64,000 nucleotides of DNA from Microlunatus parietis. Lineage in GTDB: Bacteria > Actinomycetota > Actinomycetes > Propionibacteriales > Propionibacteriaceae. Under the pieces are notes generated by a model, which was not told the origin of the DNA, did not search any database, and saw nothing but the letters and a program-made list of their open reading frames with translations. Positions 16,696 to 24,074 of this stretch are shown here, one piece after another; position 1 is the stretch's first letter; the number at the start of each line of letters is the position of its first letter. The position numbers were made by a program, and so were the translations under genes. Location: contig NZ_JACCBU010000001.1 in assembly GCF_013407955.1 (NCBI RefSeq), positions 1,612,001-1,676,000 of the forward strand, written 5' to 3'.

Positions 16696-16812
16696 GATTC
16701 CTCCTGTACCCATCGAAGCCCCAATCTACTCTGGCGGGCTGTGTGTTGGCTGTGTCCGCCGCGCGGCGCGACGGGATGCCGTCCGGCAAGGTCGCAGCGT
16801 TACTCTCAGCAC

Positions 16813-18090
16813 GTGAACGGGACCTCGAATTCGATCTTCATCTCGCGGATTCGCGGCCTGCCGGTGCTCGACGGGTCGGGGGACCAGATCGGCAAGGTGC
16901 GCGACGTCGTCGTGCAGCGACGATCCGCCGGCCGGGCGCCCCGGGTCAAGGGACTCATCGTGGAACTCTTCGCCAAACATCGGATCTTCCTGCCGATGGC
17001 CGGGGTGCGCGGCATCGACGCGGCCCAGGTGGTCATCTCCGGCGCGGTGAACCCGCGGCGCTTCGAACGCCGCGAGTCCGAGATGCTGGTGATCGACGAC
17101 CTGTTCGACCTGCGGATCACCCGGACCGACAGCACGACGCCGGCCACCATCTTCGATGTCGCGATGCACGCGGTGCGGACGCTGGAGTGGGAACTGTCCC
17201 AGGTGGCGCTGCGGGAGGGGAAGCCGCGCCGGTTCGGCCGCCGCGGCCACGTCACCATCGTCGACTGGTCGATCATCAGTGATCTTGGTGTCGACCACCA
17301 GCAGGGAACCGAGCGGCTGCTGGCCCAGATGGAGGACATGAAGGCCGCCGACATCGCCCGGGAACTGCACGAGCTGCAGCCGGAGCGGCGCGCCGAAGTC
17401 GCCGCGGCGCTCGATGATCAGAAACTGGCGGACGCGCTGGAGGAGCTGCCGGAGGACGAACAGGTCCGGCTGATCCAGGCGCTGGAGGTGGACCGCGCCG
17501 CCGACGTGCTGGCCGAGATGGAGCCCGACGACGCGGCCGACCTGATCGCCGACCTGTCCCCCGAGGTGGCCGAGATCCTGCTGCAGCGGATGGAGCCAGA
17601 GGAGGCCGAGGACGTCCGCCGGCTGCTCAGCTACGCCGAGTTCACCGCCGGCGGCATGATGACGACCGAGCCGGTGATCGTGTCGTCCGACGCGACCGTG
17701 GCCGACGCGCTGGCGTTGGTCCGCGAGCCCGAGCTGAGTCCGTCGCTGGCCAGCATGGTGTACGTCTGCCGCAGCCCGCTGGAGACCCCGACCGGGAAGT
17801 TCGTCGGTGGCGTGCACATCCAGCGGCTGCTCCGGGAGCCTCCGTCGACGCTGGCCTCGGCCTTGATCGACACCGAGCTGGAGCCGCTGTCCCCCGAGGC
17901 GAACCTGCACGGCGTCAGCCGCTACTTCGCCACCTACGACCTGGTCAGCGCTCCGGTGGTCGACGATGATCATCGCCTGGTCGGCGCGGTGACCGTGGAC
18001 GACGTTCTTGATCATGTCCTGCCGGCCGACTGGCGGGGCACCCAGTTGGACCAGCTCTCCTCTCAGGCGGTGACCCGTGACCAGCAGTGA
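16813..18090 (+). CDS. MgtE N-domain plus CBS-domain protein without transmembrane channel
   Basis: 425 residues from GTG 16813. A PRC-barrel-like N-terminal part (LPVLDGSGDQIGKVRDVVV) is followed by the superhelical MgtE-N domain, recognised by repeats such as IARELHELQPERRAEVAAAL and LEVDRAADVLAEMEPDDAADLI, then two CBS motifs (TAGGMMTTEPVIVSSDATVADAL and YDLVSAPVVDDDHRLVGAVTVDDVLDHV). The membrane channel of true MgtE Mg2+ transporters is missing, so it is a soluble sensor-like protein. The DUF1003 gene overlaps its end by 14 bases. Confidence 0.85.
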   Translation: MNGTSNSIFISRIRGLPVLDGSGDQIGKVRDVVVQRRSAGRAPRVKGLIVELFAKHRIFLPMAGVRGIDAAQVVISGAVNPRRFERRESEMLVIDDLFDLRITRTDSTTPATIFDVAMHAVRTLEWELSQVALREGKPRRFGRRGHVTIVDWSIISDLGVDHQQGTERLLAQMEDMKAADIARELHELQPERRAEVAAALDDQKLADALEELPEDEQVRLIQALEVDRAADVLAEMEPDDAADLIADLSPEVAEILLQRMEPEEAEDVRRLLSYAEFTAGGMMTTEPVIVSSDATVADALALVREPELSPSLASMVYVCRSPLETPTGKFVGGVHIQRLLREPPSTLASALIDTELEPLSPEANLHGVSRYFATYDLVSAPVVDDDHRLVGAVTVDDVLDHVLPADWRGTQLDQLSSQAVTRDQQ

Positions 18091-18631
18091 TCGACCGTCC
18101 AGCCGGAGCCGCGCCGCCGGTGACCGGGACCGCCTGAACACGCCCGGCCGCAGTTCCCGAGTCCGGATTCCCCGCCCTAGTTGGGATCGGGACGCATTCG
18201 GCCAGTTCGCCGAGGGCTTCGCCCGGTTCATGGGCACGGCCGGATTCCTGGCCTGGATGACGTTGTTGATCATCGCCTGGGTGCTGTGGAACGCTCCGAT
18301 GGGTCCGCCCCGGCCGCGGATCGACGAGTACCCGTTCATCTTCCTCACCCTGATGCTCTCGCTGCAGGCTTCGTACGCGGCGCCGTTGATCTTGCTCGCG
18401 CAGAACCGGCAGGAGGCCAGGGACCGGGTCGGGCTGGAGCAGGACCGCGCCCAGGGTGCCCAGAACCGCGCCGACATGGACTTCCTGGCCCGCGAGATCG
18501 CCTCGCTGCGGATGTCGGTCGGCGAGTTGGCCACCCGCGACTACGTACGCTCCGAACTGCGCACCGAACTGCGGGCGATCCTCGCCGAACTGGACGAGGA
18601 ACGCGCCGCCTCCTCCTCGGCTAACCGCTGA
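18077..18631 (+). CDS. DUF1003 membrane protein
   Basis: 184 residues. The DUF1003 core is two membrane helices, FLAWMTLLIIAWVLWNAP and FIFLTLMLSLQASYAAPLILLAQNRQ, followed by a basic/acidic coiled tail (DRVGLEQDRAQGAQNRADMDF). It overlaps the MgtE-N/CBS gene, and the same pair is found in mycobacteria (Rv1231c-Rv1232c), suggesting joint function in the membrane. The role is not known. Its stop overlaps the convergent secreted glycosidase gene by 11 bases. Confidence 0.85.
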   Translation: MTSSDRPSSRSRAAGDRDRLNTPGRSSRVRIPRPSWDRDAFGQFAEGFARFMGTAGFLAWMTLLIIAWVLWNAPMGPPRPRIDEYPFIFLTLMLSLQASYAAPLILLAQNRQEARDRVGLEQDRAQGAQNRADMDFLAREIASLRMSVGELATRDYVRSELRTELRAILAELDEERAASSSANR

Positions 18632-21600
18632 TCTTGATCGTCACGGTCTCGGTGGTGCCGTTCACGGTGACCGACAGCGTCCCTGAGCCCGCCGCGAGCG
18701 TGGTGAGCTCTCCGGTCGCCGGGTCGAAGCGCAGGTTGGCCGAGGCCTGCCAGTCCGCACTGACCGGATAGCTCACCGGCACCGTCCGCGATCCCTGCAC
18801 CAGTTCGGCTTTCGCCGTGCCGGTCGTCCCGACGGCCAGGGTGGCCGGCGCGGTCAGGGTCAGCTCGTCGACGTGCGGGCGGAACTGGGCCGACAGCCAG
18901 TCCGGTCCGCCGAGGTACGGGAACCGGCGGGCCCGGGCCTGGTCCGTACGGGACACCGGATCGACCCCGTACAGGGACCAGCCGGTGAAGCCACCCGCGC
19001 CGGGCGACGTCGCGGGCGCCTTGCCGGAGTTGCCGTTGATCAGGTACGGGACGTTGTCGACCAGTGCCGCATGGAAGGTGCCGACGTGGCCGCCGATGAA
19101 GGCCGCGCCCTTGCCGGTGGAGCGTTGGAAGCCGGCCAGCCAGGTCTCCAGCAGCGCCGCCTCATGCCGGTCGGCGAGCTGGCTGTTCTTGGCCGGCGTC
19201 GGATCCCGCGGCGGATGGTGCTCGATGATCACGACCGAGCTGATCGACCGATCCTGGGCCGCGCCGTCCAGTGCGGTCCGCAGCATCGCGAGTTGATCGA
19301 AACCGCCGCCGCGCAGGGTGCCAACCGACGAGTTCAGCGTGACGAACCGGGTGCCTTCATGATCAAACGTCCGGTGCGGGGCGCCGAAGTACTTCTCGAA
19401 GTTCGTGATCGCCGAACCCATGATCTCGTGGTTGCCCGGCACGTAGTGGTACGGCACCGAGTCGCCGATCTCCTCGTCCAGGATGCGCTTGGCCAGTTGG
19501 AAATCCGCCTCGGTCGCCTCGTCGACGAGGTCGCCGGCAATGACGAAGAAGTCGGGCTTCGCGGCCTTGATCTCGCGGAGCGTCCGGCGGGCCGCCCGGA
19601 CCAGCGGCGAGTCCGGGTCCCGGGCGACGAACTGGGCGTCGGACAGCACCGCGAACCGCCAGCTGCGGCCGTCGACGGCGGTCTGGGTCTGGATGATCGG
19701 CGCCCGGACCGCGGCCGGCGGCGGTACGTCGACGGCCGGTGCCGCGTTGACGTAGAGGTTGTCGATCAAGACCTCGCCCTGGTACTGCGCGGACGCCTTC
19801 GTCTCCAGCGTGTAGATCCGCCCGATCGTCACCGGCTGCGGCAGCCCCGCCGGCACCGCCAGCTCGACATTCTTCCAGCCGGTCCAGTCGACGTACGGGC
19901 CGTAGACGGCGGTGAACTTGCCCGTGGCATCGTACAGGCCGAAGGCGGTCCACTCGCCCTTCCCGTGCCCGTACAGCGACACCCCGAACGACCTAGCCTG
20001 CCCCGCCACGCCGAGCCGCTGCGGCGGGATCGCGTAGGCGTTGCGGGTCAGGGTGGACTGGCTGAAGTCGTACGAGAGCTTGAGCGCGGCCCCGTCCTCG
20101 CCGTCCGGCACCTGGCTCACCGACGCCGTCGCCCGGGCGGTGCCGACGGTCCACTGGTCGGCGTCATCGAAGGTCGCCAGCAGCCGCTTCTCGACGCCGA
20201 CCGAGATCCCGAGGGTCGCCGTCAGCTCGCCGGTCCGGGCCGTCACCAGGCCGGCCCCGGACTCCTGCTTCGGCGTGACCCGGAACCGGCCGTCTGAGGT
20301 CGGTTCGATCTCGTACAGCGTCTCGTCGTAGTCGAGCTCGAGGTCGGCCGGGTCGATCGGGGCCGAGGTCCCGAACTGGTCGTAGCCGAGGATGCCGAAG
20401 GTCGCGGTGTCGTCCGCGGTCGGCACGTTGACCGTCTCGGCGGTGGCGGCCAGCCGGGCCACCGGGCCCAGCACCTCCAGCTCGAGGGTGCCCTGCGCCT
20501 CGCCGGAGCTCGCGGTGATCGTGGCCGGACCGGGTTCGGTGGCGCGGAACCTGCCGTCGGCCACCTTGCCGCGAGTGGCGGACCAGCGGATCGGGGCGGT
20601 CGCCTTCGCCGGGCCGTACGTCTCGTCGTGCGGGGTGGCCGTCAGGGTCCGGGACAGGCGAGCGAACACCCGGTCCGGCCGTGCCTTCCCGCGCACCGGG
20701 CTGTCGCTCGCCGCGGTCCGGCGGTCGGCGGCGGTGTCGAGCCAGAGCCCGGCCGGCTTCCCGCTCCCCTTCGGGCCGAGCACGGCGAGTCCGTTCGGCA
20801 CTGGGCGAAGGTAGCCGTCGCCCGGCGTGTTGTCGACCTGCACCTGGTCCTCGCCGGGCAGCCGGCTGACCAGCGTGGTGGAGCCGCCGCCGTCCAGTTC
20901 CACGCCGACCCAGGCGCCGCGGGCGGCCAGCAGCCGGCCCAGTTCGGCCAGCGTGGCACCGCGGCTGTGGGTCTGCCGGTCACTGTCGACGCTGACGATG
21001 ATGATCTTGGTGCCGTCCCGGGAGAAGCCGATCCCGGTCCGTCCGGCGTAGGTCCTGTCGTCGACCGGCCGTGCCGTGCCGTCCTGCACCACGAGTTCGT
21101 GGACGCCGACCGCGGTGTGCACCGGCTTGCCGTCCGACGGCTTCGGCCGGTACGAGACGTCGACCCGGTCCCCCGGGCGCAGCGCGCGCAGCGCGTCGGC
21201 ACCGGCCTCCCGACCCAGCAGAATCGTCGTGTCCGCAGGGATCTCGCCCGATCCGGCTTGATCATCGACGGACGTCACGACGCCGTTCTTGATCATCACC
21301 TCGACCACGTCGGCGACGCCCTGGACGGCGCGACTGCGCGGGTAGCCACCCCAGAGCGAGGTGAACGCCTGCACCCCGTCCTTGCCGAGCAGCGGGCTGT
21401 TCAGCCGGTCCAGCGCGACCGGTCCGGTCGGCAGCGTCGCCGTACCCTCGAACAACACCTCGAGCACCCGGCCGACCCCGTCGGCATCGAAGCCGACCGC
21501 CCGATACGGATCCGACGAGGCCGACTTGATCAACTCGCCGTCGGCGACCGCCGGTCCCATCGGGGCGCCGGAGTTGTTGATGTCGAAGAAGTCGCCGTTG

Positions 21601-21932
21601 ACCGCGGCCACCGCACCGGCCGCGTCGGCCTGCTCGGTGATCGGCGCCGGCTCGGTCAGCGCGCCGGTGCCCAGGTAGCCGATCCGGGCGCCCTGACTGA
21701 GGTCGATGGTCAGCGCGTTGCCCTGCTGCCAGCCGCGGGCGTCCAGGGTCTCGACCTGTTCGGCGGTGACCCCGGGAGCGACCGGCCGGGACCGCTGGTA
21801 GACCTCGATCGCCCCTTCCTGGGCGGCCACCGCCGGTTCCTCGGCCACCGCCCGCGGCGGCCCGGCCAGCAGCAACGGCGCCAGAACGGCGAGAACGACC
21901 AGCAGCACTCGGCCCCGAACACGTGTCGGCAC
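18621..21932 (-). CDS. Secreted phosphodiester glycosidase fused to metallophosphoesterase
   Basis: 1103 residues from GTG 21932 (GGGAGG 6 bases upstream). Signal peptide: VRGRVLLVVLAVLAPLLLAGPPRAVA. Residues about 50-400 match the NAGPA-type phosphodiester glycosidase domain (AVNGDFFDINNSGAPMGPAV; GFSRDGTKIIIVSVD; VGVELDGGGSTTLV). The middle has Ig-like modules. Residues about 720-1000 are a calcineurin-like phosphoesterase with SDAQF, AGDLVDE, PGNHEIM, EHHPPRD and GGHVGTFHA metal ligands. A last Ig-like module closes the protein. It probably cleaves a sugar-phosphodiester polymer outside the cell and then removes phosphate; the polymer is unknown. Confidence 0.8.
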   Translation of the reverse strand: MPTRVRGRVLLVVLAVLAPLLLAGPPRAVAEEPAVAAQEGAIEVYQRSRPVAPGVTAEQVETLDARGWQQGNALTIDLSQGARIGYLGTGALTEPAPITEQADAAGAVAAVNGDFFDINNSGAPMGPAVADGELIKSASSDPYRAVGFDADGVGRVLEVLFEGTATLPTGPVALDRLNSPLLGKDGVQAFTSLWGGYPRSRAVQGVADVVEVMIKNGVVTSVDDQAGSGEIPADTTILLGREAGADALRALRPGDRVDVSYRPKPSDGKPVHTAVGVHELVVQDGTARPVDDRTYAGRTGIGFSRDGTKIIIVSVDSDRQTHSRGATLAELGRLLAARGAWVGVELDGGGSTTLVSRLPGEDQVQVDNTPGDGYLRPVPNGLAVLGPKGSGKPAGLWLDTAADRRTAASDSPVRGKARPDRVFARLSRTLTATPHDETYGPAKATAPIRWSATRGKVADGRFRATEPGPATITASSGEAQGTLELEVLGPVARLAATAETVNVPTADDTATFGILGYDQFGTSAPIDPADLELDYDETLYEIEPTSDGRFRVTPKQESGAGLVTARTGELTATLGISVGVEKRLLATFDDADQWTVGTARATASVSQVPDGEDGAALKLSYDFSQSTLTRNAYAIPPQRLGVAGQARSFGVSLYGHGKGEWTAFGLYDATGKFTAVYGPYVDWTGWKNVELAVPAGLPQPVTIGRIYTLETKASAQYQGEVLIDNLYVNAAPAVDVPPPAAVRAPIIQTQTAVDGRSWRFAVLSDAQFVARDPDSPLVRAARRTLREIKAAKPDFFVIAGDLVDEATEADFQLAKRILDEEIGDSVPYHYVPGNHEIMGSAITNFEKYFGAPHRTFDHEGTRFVTLNSSVGTLRGGGFDQLAMLRTALDGAAQDRSISSVVIIEHHPPRDPTPAKNSQLADRHEAALLETWLAGFQRSTGKGAAFIGGHVGTFHAALVDNVPYLINGNSGKAPATSPGAGGFTGWSLYGVDPVSRTDQARARRFPYLGGPDWLSAQFRPHVDELTLTAPATLAVGTTGTAKAELVQGSRTVPVSYPVSADWQASANLRFDPATGELTTLAAGSGTLSVTVNGTTETVTIKISG

Positions 21933-22103
21933 GAGCCACCTCCCCCGAGTCAAGAATTGACATGCGAAGTCTGCACGCTGGGAAGCAATGTGCACCAGCC
22001 CCGGGAGGTGAATGATCGCCGACCGTCCGGTGTCGGCCATCCCACAGTCTCGGCAGCGGCTGCGGGGCGGGCTCGCCGCGCCCGCCCGTCTAGGCTGGGC
22101 GGC

Positions 22104-23261
22104 ATGTCCGACCGTACGACCGACCATCCGCTCGAATCGCCCATCCGGCAGGCCCTGGCCGGGGTGAACGACCCCGAGATCCGCCGCCCGATCACCGAAC
22201 TCGGGATGGTTCACTCGGTCGACGTGGACGATGCCGGCGCGGTCCGGGTCGAGGTGCTGCTCACCGTCGCCGGCTGCCCGCTCAAGGACACCCTGCGGCG
22301 CGACGTGACGGCCGCCGTGTCCGCGGTCGCCGGCGTCAGCTCGGTCGAGGTCGTGCTCGGCGTCATGTCGGACGAGCAGCGGGCTGCCCTGCGGGACCAG
22401 CTGACCGGCGGCCAGGCCCAACGAGACATCCCGTTCGCCCGGGCGGACTCACTGACCCAGGTGATCGCGGTCGCCTCCGGCAAGGGCGGCGTCGGCAAGT
22501 CGTCGGTCACCGTGAACCTGGCCCTCGCCCTGGCCGCGAAGGGCCGCACCGTCGGCGTCCTGGACGCCGACATCTACGGCCACTCGATCCCGGCCATGCT
22601 CGGCGTCGCCGACGCCAAGCCGACCTCGGTCGAGGACATGATCATGCCGGTACCGGCGCAGGGCCTGAAGGTGATCTCGATCGGCATGCTGAAGCCGCGG
22701 CGGGACCAGGTGGTCGCCTGGCGCGGGCCGATCCTGGACCGGGCGCTGACCCAGATGCTCGCCGACGTCTACTGGGGCGACCTCGACTACCTGCTGATCG
22801 ACCTGCCGCCGGGCACCGGCGACGTCGCGATCTCGCTCGGCCAGAAGCTGCCGAACGCCGAGGTGCTGGTGATCACCACCCCGCAGCAGGCGGCGGCCGA
22901 GGTCGCGGAGCGGGCCGGCACGATGGCGTCGATGATGAACCAGCGGGTGATCGGCGTGGTGGAGAACATGTCGTACTACCTGGTGCCCGGCACCGAGGAG
23001 AAGCACCACATCTTCGGCGAGGGCGGCGGCAAGGACGTGTCGGAGACGCTCGCCCAGCGGCTCGGCTACCCGGTGCCGCTGTTGGCCCAGGTGCCGTTGG
23101 ATCCGAAGCTGCGCGAGGGCGGCGACGTGGGTACGCCGATCGTCGCCGCCGAGCCGAACCAGCCGGCGGCCATCGCACTGGCCGGCCTGGCCGACCACCT
23201 GGCCGGCCGCGGCCGCGGACTCGCCGGAAAGCAACTCGGGCTGGCCCCGGCCGGCCGCTGA
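22104..23261 (+). CDS. mrp: Mrp/NBP35-family Fe-S carrier ATPase
   Basis: 385 residues from ATG 22104. An N-terminal MIP18/DUF59 domain (VNDPEIRRPITELGMV; LTVAGCPLKDTL) precedes the ParA-like ATPase with deviant P-loop SGKGGVGKSSVTVNLA at residues 125-140 and DADIYGHSIPAML. The carrier CxxC cysteines of Nbp35 are not evident in the usual C-terminal place. Mrp proteins bind and transfer iron-sulfur clusters. A much longer upstream frame is an antisense artefact of the glycosidase gene. Divergent from that gene; followed by an inverted-repeat region. Confidence 0.92.
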   Translation: MSDRTTDHPLESPIRQALAGVNDPEIRRPITELGMVHSVDVDDAGAVRVEVLLTVAGCPLKDTLRRDVTAAVSAVAGVSSVEVVLGVMSDEQRAALRDQLTGGQAQRDIPFARADSLTQVIAVASGKGGVGKSSVTVNLALALAAKGRTVGVLDADIYGHSIPAMLGVADAKPTSVEDMIMPVPAQGLKVISIGMLKPRRDQVVAWRGPILDRALTQMLADVYWGDLDYLLIDLPPGTGDVAISLGQKLPNAEVLVITTPQQAAAEVAERAGTMASMMNQRVIGVVENMSYYLVPGTEEKHHIFGEGGGKDVSETLAQRLGYPVPLLAQVPLDPKLREGGDVGTPIVAAEPNQPAAIALAGLADHLAGRGRGLAGKQLGLAPAGR

Positions 23262-23284
23262 CCCCGCTTGCTCCGGGCCTGTCG

Positions 23285-23346
23285 GTTTTTCACGTTACGT
23301 GAAAAACTGTCGCTTCCCCACAGATACTTCTCGTGGAAAGCGACAG
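23285..23346. repeat. Two adjacent inverted repeats after mrp
   Basis: GTTTTTCACGT-T-ACGTGAAAAAC (23285-23307) is a perfect 11-1-11 palindrome. It abuts a second inverted repeat, CTGTCGCTT (23307-23315) with AAGCGACAG (23338-23346). A CCCCACA/TGTGGGG pair (about 23316-23322 and 23350-23356) overlaps the second. The first could terminate mrp on either strand because of its A/T runs; the pair together looks like a small palindromic repeat unit. Confidence 0.6.
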
Positions 23347-23418
23347 GAAATGTGGGGTAGTGGTACGTCTGGGGCGTACGGGCTGCGGGGCCGGCCGGGG
23401 CTGTTCCGGCCGGAGAGC

Positions 23419-23853
23419 TCAGGTGGCGTCGGGATCGAACGGGGTCAGGACGCGCGCCGGGACGGCGGCCGCCATCGCGCCGCTCCCGTTCACGTGGCTG
23501 CCATCCGCCGACTTGGCGCTGTTGACCGTGTCGGTGAGGTCCTTGGCGAGGCCCTTGCCGGCCTCGGTGCCGACGGCGAAGTCGGCCTTCACGTCGGCGA
23601 CGATCGGCTCGACGTCGTCCAGCAGGTGTTTCTTGATGAACGCCTTGGGGTTCAGGTCGCGGAAGTCGACGTCCTCGAAGCCCGGACCGAGCTCCTTCTT
23701 CAACTGACTCTGCGCGTTCCCGGCCATGGTCCGGACATAGCGCACCAGGTTGGCGGCCTTGCGCGCGAACTGGGGCAGCCGCTCCGGTCCGAAGATGATC
23801 ACGGCGACGACGGCCAGCGCCAACAGCTCCGTGGGCCCGATGTCGAAGAACAC
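23419..23853 (-). CDS. tatB: Twin-arginine translocase subunit TatB
   Basis: 144 residues. The N-terminal helix and hinge are typical: MFFDIGPTELLALAVVAVII then FGPERLPQFARKAANLVRYVRTM, followed by an amphipathic helix (AQSQLKKELGPGFEDVDFRDLNP). A Glu in the membrane helix and the FGPE hinge support TatB rather than TatA. It helps recognise twin-arginine signal peptides. It sits downstream of the sigE-rseA-htrA genes on the same strand, as in mycobacteria, but is separated from htrA by the structured element. Confidence 0.92.
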   Translation of the reverse strand: MFFDIGPTELLALAVVAVIIFGPERLPQFARKAANLVRYVRTMAGNAQSQLKKELGPGFEDVDFRDLNPKAFIKKHLLDDVEPIVADVKADFAVGTEAGKGLAKDLTDTVNSAKSADGSHVNGSGAMAAAVPARVLTPFDPDAT

Positions 23854-23904
23854 AAGCGAATCCTACCCGGGCTCGGCGAATCCTGGAGGCCGGTCCAGAA
23901 GGTC

Positions 23905-24074
23905 TAGTACTGCGTCGCGCCTAAGGCTGTGCGTCTGGCGGTGTCCGGGTGCGTGCAGCGCCAGGCCGACGAGGGAGGGCGTCGCTGCCGGGTCGCAACG
24001 CGACTGAGGAGAACGCAGCGATGTGCGTGCCCGGGCGCCGCCAGACGTGCAGACTTAGGCGCGACGCAGTACTA
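23905..24074 (+). ncRNA. 170-nt long-hairpin element, probable structured RNA or MITE-like repeat
   Basis: A perfect 21-bp inverted repeat forms the ends (TAGTACTGCGTCGCGCCTAAG 23905-23925 and its complement 24054-24074). The stem continues inward to about 23961/24018 with roughly 47 Watson-Crick pairs, 8 G-T pairs and 2 mismatches. In a + strand RNA the G-T pairs are allowed G-U wobbles; in a - strand RNA they become A-C mismatches. The loop carries two small perfect hairpins (23967-23984 and 23992-24004). The right end contains the htrA stop codon. Whether it is transcribed, and its copy number, are unknown. Confidence 0.5.

Noticed and set aside
18621-23261. Very long + strand frame over the glycosidase gene and mrp
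   Set aside because: It is antisense to a gene with clear domains until 22104, where Mrp homology begins; the high GC content keeps the antisense frame open.
23905-24074. Integron attC site (GCCTAA...TTAGGC ends)
   Set aside because: The core sequences RYYYAAC and GTTRRRY are not present, and no integrase is in the window.
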